From CAZXYS01 sp964645005 (GTDB lineage Bacteria > Bacteroidota > Ignavibacteria > Kapaibacteriales > UBA2268), in assembly GCA_964645005.1 (NCBI GenBank), contig CAZXYS010000028.1:1-58626 (forward strand): a DNA stretch of 58,626 nucleotides, in the 5' to 3' direction. Each line of letters starts with the position of its first letter. The stretch's first letter is position 1. Positions 46,013 to 57,500 of the stretch are shown in pieces. The notes beneath the pieces were generated by a model. It was not told the origin of the DNA, did not search any database, and saw only the letters and a list, made by a program, of their open reading frames with translations. The position numbers were made by a program, and so were the translations under genes.

Positions 46013-49000
46013 ATGAAGAAACTTCTTCTTTGTTTCGTACTTTTAGCGGGCTTTGTGTTGCTGCCCTTTAAACAAGCAACGGCGCAGCAAGATATTGATA
46101 TCCCGAAGTACGTTAACTGGCAAGGTAACGTTACTGACGTTAATGACGAACCATTGTCCAGCGGTGAGTACATGGTCACCTTCAAGATTTACGATCAAGA
46201 GTCAGGTGGCAATCCCGTATGGGCAGAGGTTAAGGAAGTCGTGGTGAATGAAGGTTATGTTAATACATACCTTGGAACTGAAGTTCCCCTCGACTTGACT
46301 TTTGACAAAGAATTCTGGCTGGAAGTAACTCTTGGAAGTGGTACTCCATTCCCAAGAACAAGACTTTCATCCACACCTTATTCTTTTGCAGCAGACATAA
46401 GTAATACTGCAAGAATAGCTGAGGATGTTGTCGATCAGGCAATAACTCAGGAAAAACTGGCTCCGGGTGTCCAGGCAATTCCGATGGGCACAGCAGGTGG
46501 TGATCTCGAAGGATTATATCCTAATCCCAAACTGAGTAAAGACGCTATCCTTAATAATATTGACGATGGCTCGATAACTCAGGATAAATTGGCTCCGGGC
46601 GTCACTACACCTCCGAGCGGTCCCGCTGCTGGTGATTTGACAGGTACATATCCTGACCCCACAATCGCACCTCAGGCAGTTAAGACTGACCGCCTTGCTG
46701 ACCGTGCAGTCACAGGTCAGAAAATTGCCATGGATGCAGTTGATGGCTATCATCTGGTAGCTACCGGCGTTGACATGGGAACCTACGGCGATGAAACACA
46801 CGTCGGACAGTTCACTGTTGATGAAGACGGACGTTTGACTTTTGCTGACAACGTTCTTATTCACGCTTACGATGACGGCTTAAATTCCGATATTTCAATT
46901 GTAGCAAACGGAATCGACGCTCTTGATCTTCAATTAAATGAAGATGTTGTTACGCCATTTGAATTGGAAGAAACAGCAGTTCTAGCGGGCGATTACGGCG
47001 ATGCTACACACGTCGGGACATTTACCGTAGACGAAGATGGTCGTCTGACTTATGCAGAAGATGTTCTTATCGAAGCTTATGACAATGGCACTACATCCGA
47101 TATAAGTATTGTTGATAATGACATTGATAACCAGGATTTCCAATTAAACGAAGACGTTGTTGGTGTGCCTGAGATCAATGCAGTTGATGATTTAGGAAAC
47201 AAACCCGATGCAGATACATGGAACGGCAGCTTCCTGTATTATGATTTTGATAATACGGACACTGAAAGACTTTCCTGGACTTCTGCAGGTCAGCACAGAC
47301 TTTCACCAGTATGGATCAATGACGGTCCGGGCAATGAAGGTCACTTTGCATGGGGCGTCCCGGAAGTAAATACCGGATTCCCGATTATTGGTGACGGCTC
47401 AACTGAAGATGGAGATTATGCAGGTCCGGTAAGACTTGAAACAGACGCTTCATTTGTTGGAAATAATAATTCAGTACTGTATTACAATCAGGCTACAGGT
47501 CAGTGGGATGCCCACTTACTCGAGCCGACCAATTTCAATGCAATTCCATTAGATCCAGGACCAGCCGAAGACGGCTATGTTCTGACATGGGACAATGGTA
47601 ACGAACAGATGAGATGGGATGTTCCCTATGCATTGGTTGAAACAGAATATCCAGTCGTTGGTGATGGTTCACCGGAAGCTCCGGTTGGTTTGACCGATGC
47701 CGGCGACAATGAAATTCTCTATTACGACACTGATCTTGGTCATTGGGAACATGGTTTGATTACTACTCCTATGATCGATGATTTTCAGATTACAAATGAA
47801 AAGTTGGCTGAGAATTCCGTTACAAGCGATAAGATCATGAATGAAACAATTATCGCTGAAGATATTGCAACCGGTGCAGTCACAACTGACGAGATATTGA
47901 ATGAAACAATCATTGCCGAAGACATCGCAGTTGGTGCAGTGACAACCGATGAAATTCTGAACGGAACGATTCTTACGGAAGATATTGGAGATGATCAGAT
48001 CACAACTCCAAAGATAGCAACTGATGCCGTAACATCAAACGAGATTCAGAATGAAACAATCATTGCCGNNNNNNNNNNNNNNNNNNNNNNNNNNNNNNNN
48101 NNNNNNNNNNNNNNNNNNNNNNNNNNNNNNNNNNNNNNNNNNNNNNNNNNNNNNNNNNNNNNNNNNNNTTACGGAAGATATTGGAGATGATCAGATCACA
48201 ACTCCAAAGATAGCAACTGATGCTGTTACAACAGTTGAGATTCAAAATGAAACAATTCAGGCAGAAGATATAGATACTTCCGCCGTTACAAATTCTGAGA
48301 TCAAGAATGAAACTATTCTTTCAGAAGACATTAAAGACGGTGAAGTAAAAACTTCTGACATAGCAACTGATGCCGTAACATCAAACGAGATTCAGAATGA
48401 AACAATCATTGCCGAAGACATCGCAGTTGGTGCAGTGACAACCGATGAAATTCTGAACGGAACGATTCTTACGGAAGATATTGGAGATGATCAGATCACA
48501 ACTCCAAAGATAGCAACTGATGCTGTTACAACAGTTGAGATTCAAAATGAAACAATCATTGCCGAAGACATTGCTGTCGGAGCTGTTACTACAGACGAAA
48601 TTCTTGATGGTACAGTTGGCACAGCCGATCTCGAAGACGGCGGCGTGATGGAAGATGATCTGGCTGATGATGCAGTTACAGAAGAAAAGATCATGGACGG
48701 CGCTGTTACAACAGATAAGATAGCCGATGGCGCAGTCACAACAGATAAATTCGAAGACGGTGCTACTCATGGTCAGATGCACTGGTGGGATAACTCAACA
48801 AGCAACTGGACAATGACAACCGGTTCCGCACCGGTAGAAACCCAGGTAATGAAATGGGTCGATGTAGGCGGCGGAACTTATGAACCACAGTGGGCTGATG
48901 ATGCTCTTACGCTTCCATACGAAGATGATGCATCTACCGGTTCAACTTCATTGTTCCAGCTGACAAAGAATGACGACGGCGCTGGCGTTATGTCGCTTGT

Positions 49001-52000
49001 ACACAGCGCAGCCGGCGACGGTTTGAACGTTGAAGTTCCTTCGACAAACGCATCTGCCGGTTCGGCAATCATCGCTCAGGGCGGCGGTTCAAATGAACCG
49101 ACAGTTGAAATTATGAGAAATACTGACTTTGCTCTTGAAAATGGCGCACTGAAAGTTGATGCTTCGTTAAGCACGCTTGAAAGCGCTTCTTCAGGCGAAG
49201 TTATTGACTTTTCAGTAAGCGATGATAACGGTTATGACTCTTATGGCTTGAATGTCATGAGTGAAGTATCCGGCGCTACAACAGGAGATCACTATGCGGG
49301 TTATTTCGAAATCAGCTCTGACGGAAACGGAACAGCACTTCATGCCGATGGTAATTCAGGCATGGCTATCAAAGGTGTTGCAAGCCCGAGTGATCCGAGC
49401 GATTACATCGCAGAAATTGAAAGAGGTAACGACGGCCGCGCAATGTACATTGAAGGCGCAAGCGAAAATACTACCGGCATTCTTGATCCGGCTGATGAAG
49501 ATGACGCTGTATTGGTCGTAAGAAACGATATGGCTGGTTCCGTACCGATGGCAACAGCTATCAAAACGTACGGCGATATCTGGGCAAACAGTGCTATCGG
49601 ATCGAGCACGCTTATTGGTATCGATGAAGTCATAGTTGGCGATCCTAACGGATTGCATGTTTCATTGACACCTCCGGTTTCACCTGGTGCTCCAATGGAA
49701 ATTGATGACGACGTAGATATTCATGGCGACCTAAATGTTGACGATGCTATTACAGCCTCATCGCTTACTCTTAGCGGAAAAGGCTATTCAGCGGAAACGG
49801 AAGACACAGATCCCGACAATACAATGACAACCAAAGGCTGGGTCGAAGATAATATCGGAGCTGTTGCCGACGAACCGTTTTTAACATTTGACGCTGCCAA
49901 TGATCTGTCAGATAATAGAATACTTACGGCTGGCGCCGGTATTTCATTGACAGATGCAGGCAGCGATGATGGTGCGTACACAGTGGCAATCCCGACCGGC
50001 GGCGTTGTTAGCAGCATGATCCTTGACGGTACAATTATTGAAGACGATCTCGCTGATGACGCAGTTACACAGGCAAAATTAGCTGACAATTCAGTAGGTC
50101 ATGATGAAATTATCGACGGCGAAGTTGATAATGACGATCTTAATGACAATACTGTATTTGCTACAGTTGATGCTGATAATGCAAATCCGTTTGATCTTAC
50201 CAATGGTACTCATGCCCTTAATATCGTAGGTGGTACAAATATCACTACGACATCTGATGGTGCAAATACAGTCCAGATTGATGCTTCCGTATTAACTGAC
50301 GGAACAACAATCCTTGGTGACGGAACAAGCGGAAACGAAATAAGATTGAATCTTAACAATCCTAATACTTGGACCGCAACACAGACATTTGATGATGTCG
50401 ATATTAATGGCGGTACAATCGACGGAGTAAACATTGGTGGAAACACACCAGGAAATGCAACCTTCAACGATCTGACCGTAAACGGTACGGCAAACTTCAA
50501 TGGTTCATTAAATGCAAATGCAGGTGCCGTTGTTACCGGAACAAACTTCTGGGGCAATGGTCTCTATATTGAAAATGGTATGGAGATTATAACTGCTGAT
50601 CCATTATTAGGGTATGGTATTACAATCGATGCGGGTGGAATTTGGAACCTCGATAAAACAGACCTTGAAGGCAAACTGACCGTTAACAATAATGCTGATA
50701 TTAATGGCAATCTTGCTGTTACAGGAACTGTTACAGCTAGCAGCGGTACTTTCAGTGATCTCTGGGTCGATGCTTGCGAAGTCTTGACAACCTGTACAAA
50801 CTTCGATGGTGATGTCCAGGGCGACTATCAGAGCCTCGAACTCACAAATACAGGTGTTACTGCCGGAACATACGGCGATCCCGGAACAGGCATGGCAGTT
50901 TCCTTTGATGTTGACGAAGACGGTAGAATTACCGATGCCAGTGAAGCTGCAATTACAATTGGTCCTCCTAACATTACACCGGGTAACCCTGGTGAAGCTC
51001 TGGTAACCAACAGCAGCGGAAACACTGCCTGGCAGGATCTGATGTTTGACGGAGCCTTTTTCTCAGGTGACGCCGTTACATCCGATCTAACAATCGATCC
51101 GGGCGTTATCACTTCAACAGAAATTGATGACGCATTTGTAACAGCTACCGTAGATGCCGATAATAGCAGCCCGTTCGATCTTACCGATGGAACACATCAA
51201 TTGAATATAATCGGCGGTACGAATATTACAACTACCTCCGATGGCAATAATACTGTAACAATCGACGCTTCCGTACTTACTGACGGATCTACAATCCTTG
51301 GCGATGGTACAAGCGGAGACGAAATCAGATTGAATCTTGGCAATCCAAACCACTGGACAGCCACCCAGGAATTCGACGAGGTCGATATTAACGGCGGCGA
51401 GATTGACGGTACTGTAATTGGCGCTAATAATGAAGCTAACGGTACTTTCAATGATCTTACCGCTGAAGGTTTGCTCGATGCAAATGGCGGCGCCGAGATT
51501 GGTAATGGCGGCTTTGACTTGGGGCTGCGGGTTATGGACGGAATTGAAATCATGAGCGGCGATCCCTTCTTCGGTTGGGGACTAAGTGTCTTAGACGGAG
51601 GAATTTATGTTCTTGATGACATCAATGTCAATGGCACTTTATATAATGATATCGGCGATCTTACAGTTGACGACAATCTTCAGGTTAACGATGACGCCCA
51701 GATAGACGGCGATCTAAATGTTGACGGTGCCGTCACAGCTAGCAGCGGTACTTTCAGTGATCTCTGGGTAGATGCCTGTGAAGTACTGACCACATGCACC
51801 ACCTTTGGCGGCGATGTAGATGGTACTTATGACAATATTCAGCTTCTTGAAGATGTAGTAACTGAATTCGAATTGAATGAAACCACAGTAGCTGCTGATA
51901 CCTACGGCGATGCTGCAAATCTCGGTATAGCCGATTTCACAGTTGATGAAGACGGAAGATTAACAGCAGCCAATGAAATGACCGTTGGTAATGCCGGCGG

Positions 52001-53897
52001 TACTGACGTTAATGCCGGCGGTAACTGGGGCGCTCTTGATCTACAGCTTCAGGAAGATGTGGTAACCCCATTTGAATTAGACGAAACAGCCGTATCCGCC
52101 GGAACTTACGGCGATATAGCAGGTTTTGACGTAGTACAGTTCACAGTAGATGAAGATGGTCGTTTAACAGACGCTCAGCAGGCAACTATGGCACAGGATG
52201 GAGCATCTGATTTGACGATGAGCGGCGACTTCACTGCTATGGATCTGCAATTGAAGGCTGATGTAGTAACACCGACCGAACTCGATGAAACTGCAGTTAC
52301 AGCCGATTCTTACGGCGATGTTACCGGCTTGTTGATAAATGACTTCACGGTTGATGAAGACGGTCGTTTAACGGACGCCAATGAAACAACCTTTGCTGAT
52401 GCTGCCGCTTCTGACATTAGTATAAACGGCGGCTCGACATGGGGCGCTATGGATTGGCAGATAGATAACGGCGTTGTTGGCAATGATGAAATCAACGATG
52501 CCACAGTTTTCGCAACGGTAGATGCCGACAATAACAGCCCATTCGACGTTACCGACGGTAATCCTGAGCTGTTCTTTGTTGGCGGACAGAATATTACAAC
52601 TACTGCCAACTCAGGTTCAGTTACTATCGATGCTTCCGTACTTACCGACAATCCGATCGTTGGCGACGGAACACCGGGTAACGAGATTGATCTTGATTAT
52701 GACAATTCTCTAACTGAGAATTCCGGCAGCCTGACACTTAACATGAATAATTCTAATTCATGGAGTGCTCAGCAGTTCTTTGGTCAGGTTAAAATGGAAG
52801 AGAATATTTCCACACCGGGCGCAGTATTACAAGTAAATAATACAAGCGGCGATCCCAATCCTATTGCTATCAAAACTGAGGGCGATGTTGTTGTAGGTAG
52901 CCGTTTAAGAGTGGATGCAAATGTAACAGAACAGATCCAGATAGGCGAAGGCTTGATCGGTGGATCGAACGATCCCGGCATCCTTATGAGAAATACGACT
53001 CTCACGGAAGTTATTAAGATCAATGCCGAAACCGGCAGAGGCGATTTCACTACTCTTACAGCCGATGAAGGTAGTTTTGCAAGTTCACTAACAAAAGGTG
53101 GATTTGATGTGCTAACAAAAGATACCGACTTTGGCTTAACTGTCGGTGAAGTAACAGGCAAATGGAATGCTCTTGAAATTCAGAATGATGCAGTAGGAAA
53201 TGATGAAATCGACGGTTCGGATGATTTCTATTTCACCGGAGGATTGTTCTACAATGGCAATGAAGTAGTAACAACCGGCGGAAGTAATACATTTACCGAA
53301 ACCGTATACTTCAATCCTTCCAATACTGCAGATCAGGCATTAAGAGCATGGAATAACAGCCCTGCTACTGGTGACCCGACTGTGTTCATTCAGAATCAGA
53401 ATGATAATGGTACGGCACTTCATGTAGATAATGGTAATGTCAACTTCCTTGGCGCTTTGACAGTTGATCCAACCAACAATACTACACCGGCTATTCTGGC
53501 AAGAGGTAATAGTAATGTAGAGGGATCACCTCCAACTCGTAATGAAAACTCCACAGCATTGATGATGGAAGATGGTAACATGATCTACAGTTACGTTGAA
53601 GTCACAACAGATATAAACGCTGACTTGAACGCTAATAGCGGAGATTATGGCTGGGCTACAGTGATTGATTTCACAGCAGCTCAGACTTCACTTAACGAAA
53701 CTCTTCCAACCATCGATAATAATGTATTTATTCAAGGCGGCGGTCAGGTACTTTATGTCAGGAATGCTTCCGGTTCAAGCTTCACCTTTGGTGGATCAAA
53801 TGTAATCGGCTCACCTGTTGTAAATGACGGTGAAATTTGCTGCTTTGTAGTAGTAAATGATGGTGGAACACCGAAATGGATGAAGGTTACTGAATAA
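46013..53897 (+). CDS. Giant modular secreted fibre-like protein 2 (contains gap)
   Basis: A predicted secreted protein of at least 2612 residues once the gap at 48069-48168 is closed. Layout: signal peptide (1-25), an N-terminal domain related to that of giant protein 1 (YVNWQGNVTDVNDEP to TPYSFAAD), two or three GGDL-type modules, two GTYGDETHVGQFTVDEDGRL-type units, the decapeptide region (47804-48773), then three copies of a TVDADN...NITTT...IDASVLTD unit and four more DEDGRL units. The C terminus (ICCFVVVNDGGTPKWMKVTE) has no T9SS sorting domain. Such motifs are common in tail-fibre-like proteins. A surface fibre or adhesin is inferred. The true terminator follows at 53927. Confidence 0.85.
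47804..48773 (+). repeat. 30-bp (decapeptide) coding repeats
   Basis: A strict ten-residue period, e.g. IATDAVTSNE, IQNETIIAED, IAVGAVTTDE, ILNGTILTED, IGDDQITTPK. A hydrophobic residue recurs every five residues, with acidic or amide residues between. Blocks of more than 100 bases recur almost unchanged (about 47902-48027 and 48397-48520). The gap lies inside. Confidence 0.85.
48069..48168. other. Assembly gap (100 N)
   Basis: Placeholder of 100 N in the decapeptide repeats. An intact copy downstream has 54 bases between the same flanks (CATTGCCG and TTACGGAAGATA). A 54-base gap, or 54 plus repeat units, restores one frame (2056 coding bases before, 5729 after). Confidence 0.95.
50155..52640 (+). 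repeat. Internal duplications of about 1 kb
   Basis: A unit beginning TVDADN and containing NITTT and IDASVLTD occurs near 50165, 51149 and 52517. The first two copies are offset by 984-1002 bases and both include ASSGTFSDLWVDACEV near 50736 and 51738. Nucleotide identity is high in patches. Confidence 0.8.
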
Positions 53898-53926
53898 TAT
53901 TTCGTAATCTTCGGATAAATATTAAA

Positions 53927-53958
53927 GCGCGGTATTTCGAATGCCGCGCTTTTTTTTT
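53927..53958 (+). terminator. Rho-independent terminator
   Basis: GCGCGGTATT, loop TCG, AATGCCGCGC (ten pairs, one G-T) followed by nine T. It lies 29 bases after the stop of giant protein 2 and separates it from the beta-helix gene. Confidence 0.93.
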
Positions 53959-54160
53959 AAAACTTGAAAGAATTTATTTTTCAAAAAAGAAATTATTTAA
54001 TAAATTCGATAATTGTATTCGGCAGCATTTAGATATAATTATTTAGTTAAGTAAATATAATAGTAGTATATTATAACTTTGAACCTAAAAGTATACATCT
54101 TTGAAAATAAAAAGTAATATTTTTTAATAAATATATAATTACTTTATTGTTTTTTATTTT

Positions 54161-54176
54161 TGGTATAGAAATTGCT
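54161..54176 (+). promoter_or_regulatory. Sigma-54 (RpoN) promoter
   Basis: TGGTAT-AGAAA-TTGCT is a full match to TGGYRYRNNNNTTGCW. It shares the block ATAGAAATTGCTT-like with the 45213 element (ACAGAAATTGCTT). The predicted start near 54187 would give a 350-base leader, unusually long. Confidence 0.7.
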
Positions 54177-54540
54177 TTTTATTTTGATTATAAGAAAATA
54201 ATTTAATTAATAAAAAATTAAGGGGTATACGAAATAAATAAAAGATTTCTTTCAAATAATTAAAAAAAATATTAAATAATATTAATTTTAATAAAATTTT
54301 TTTTGTTTACCTTGTTAATATTTTTTATATTTGCTTATCTCTTAACAGGGTCAATAGCAATACAGCCTTATGTCAGGGGGGGCATTTTAAAATTGAACTT
54401 AAGTAAAGATCATATGAAAGAAAATTTACTATTACCTACAACCAAGTATAATTACCAGAAAATACAGTTATTTTGATTGTTTTGAATGAACAGGAAATCA
54501 ACATACATAATTTTGTTTCATTATTTATTAAGGTTAAAAT

Positions 54541-57500
54541 ATGCAAAGAATTGCTAGGGTTTTCGTACTTGTCTTACTTTTCTTAGCAACTACGATTGCT
54601 ATGACGAAAGCCGAAGAGTACTACGTATCGTCAGATATCGGGGTCGATAATCTTTCCAATGACGGACAGTCATGGAGTGAATCCTGGGCGTCGATTACGT
54701 TTACTCTTAATCAAGTATCGCGCGGCGACATAATCTATGTCGACGGCAATGGTGATGATAATGAATACTACGAACATGTATTCATTACAAGAAACGACTT
54801 GCAGATAATCGGTGACGACAGAAATGATGCAGGAGGCGTACCAATCCTGAAATACGGAGGCTGGTACGGCGGCTCAGATCCGATCGTTGGCTTTGATGTG
54901 CAGGCTGATAACATCACAATAAGAAATTTCAAAATTCAGGACTTTGTCGCTAATTCCGATGGCGGCGATTTCGCTAACGATGGAGGTGTTGGCGTCTACG
55001 TCTTCAATGAAACTTCAGGTCACATTTTCGATCAATTGCAGATATCGAATTGTACCTGGGGTGTTTATGTCAGAGAAGGCGCTGTAACTCAGATCCTTAA
55101 TTCAAGTATCGACCTGGACAACAACGGCAAAGTTGGCGGTGATGGTGGTACGGGTATTATGGTCTGGACTTCGGTTGCTGATATCGATCTTGACGCGATT
55201 TATATCGGAGTTGAGAAAGATGGCAGCTTTACTCCGGCTTCTAACACAATAAGCAACTGCCCGACAAATGGTATCCAATATGGTCGCCAGGGCGACGACG
55301 TTAATGCCGAAGGTTCATATATCATGCATAACCTGATAAAAAATTGCGGCAGCGTAGCTGCAGATGAAACCGAAGGATATGGTATTGCCATTTGGAACCT
55401 ATTGGGATCTGTCGACATCTCAGAAAATACTATTGGTGAGAGCCCGGCAGGAACTAACCAGAACAGAGGTCTTTATCTTTCTTGTGTGAACATTGATGAA
55501 TCCAATAACGATGTCTATGTTCATGACAACCAATTTTACATAGAAGATGAGATCATCGTGGCGGCAGATGAAGATTACGCCGGCGAAGTTCTGTATGACA
55601 TTTGGTGGAACAACAGCAATGATTTCGGCGGCAGCGTTAAGCACACAGCCGCAGCTTTGGAAGGTTCAATCAATGAAATTGTTGCTTCAAGAACGAATTC
55701 AAATAACAGAAGATTTATTCGCTACAATATTCAGGATGCCATTGATGACTCTTTCGATGATGACAGAGTTATGGTATCCGAAGGTTCATTCGATGAATGT
55801 CTTGATGTGCCCGTAAGCATTGAATTGTTCAGTGCAAGCGAACTGACTATACTTTCAGGAAGCCAAGACAAACCGATAGTAACTTGNNNNNNNNNNNNNN
55901 NNNNNNNNNNNNNNNNNNNNNNNNNNNNNNNNNNNNNNNNNNNNNNNNNNNNNNNNNNNNNNNNNNNNNNNNNNNNNNNNNNNNNNACATCCAACACACT
56001 TACAAATGTTGATGTTCTTTCGAACAGTATTTCGAATTCTCATTACGGAATTGCAAACTATGCTAATTCTTCAACCATGAGCGTTCATGTAAAATATCAT
56101 GACTTTGCAGATTCAGATTATAGTGCTGCCGGTCAGTTAGCTGTATTCAACAGCAGCACAGTCACTTTGGACGCTTCGAATAACTGGTGGGATTCAGATG
56201 CTGGTCCATTACATGACGATAATCCGTTTAATAAACCAAGCCAAACAGTAGGTGCAGAAGGAGAGATGATCTTCACGCCATGGCTGGCAAGCGCTTTGAA
56301 TTTTGGTTCCGACTGTTTGAACGCTTCTGATCTGGCGGAAACTTTCGGCGGTCCGGTTTATTTGTACAACTCGGCGGAAACAATTTTACGCGGTGAGTTC
56401 CCATCAATACAATCGGCAGTAGATGCTGTTGCGGCGGATGGCGACCATATCATTGCTAAAGAAGGAACTTACGCCGAGCAGGTTACCGTTTACGAGCAGG
56501 TTTATCTGCGCGGTAAGAAGCCTGGTACACCGGGTACAGGTATTCCGGACGGAACCGAAGATGCCTGGACAAACGGAACGCCGGGTACTGGCTCAGGACC
56601 TGTCATTACTTACGATGGAACCCTTTCCGACATGGTTTATTTTTCAGAAGACAATATAACCATGAGGGGCTTTAACTTTGACATGAGCGGAGCAGCCTCA
56701 AAGGGTATTCAATTTACAGGCAACCTTAATAATTCAACGGTTGAATACTGTAATTTTGATATGAATACCGGCGATAAGGGTATCGAGGCAAATAACGGCA
56801 ATGGCGTTACCGGCATGGACGTAAATTATAACAAGTTCATGACGAGCAGTTCATCAACATTCTTTGGTACCACGCCTAATGCCTCAACAATGACCAACAT
56901 TTCATTGGCTAATAATAATATAACCGGTAACAGCGGCATTGTACTGTACTTTGGCGCGGCACAAATCGACGGATTTACCGCCACAAGCAACACATTTGCC
57001 GACGGAGGCATACTTGTCGGACAGCCTTCATCGACAACTACCGGCTATATTGCTGACTTCCAGATCCAGAATAACTGGTTCTTAGACGGATCAAATGATG
57101 AGCCGGCATTATTCATAGAGAAAAATATACAAGCCAGCGCAGATCTTGACGATAACGACTGGTCAACGGATATGGTATTCTGGAACAACCAGGTTCTGGA
57201 TACGGATGCCGATCCGGCGGTCGGTTTTGAATCTTCGTCATACTCGGTGGACGCCGGAGATAATCTCGACGCAAGATCGAACTGGTGGGCTAGTACAAAT
57301 GGTCCGAGTGTAAAGAATGACGCTCCGGAATATGAATACGCCGATCTTGAGTTAAACGCCTATCAATACGGCGATCAAGGGTCGATGGTAACTCCGGGGG
57401 TTGATTTCGTCAGATGGTACGATGATGCAAGTATGTCTGACCTGTACGGACCAATTTGGAATGATGATTCACCTCAGGAATACTATGCCGCGTTGCAGTT

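Larger units (their letters stand above)
53898..54540 (+). promoter_or_regulatory. Terminator and upstream region of beta-helix gene
   Basis: About 640 very AT-rich bases. The terminator of giant protein 2 lies at 53927-53958 and the sigma-54 promoter at 54161-54176, leaving a leader of about 350 bases. A G7 tract lies near 54376. No gene is seen. Confidence 0.55.

Noticed and set aside
19187..54382. C6/G6-G7 tracts upstream of the three surface units as a shared regulatory motif
   Set aside because: Their distance and orientation relative to the sigma-54 elements vary (upstream of two, downstream of one), so a common role is not supported.
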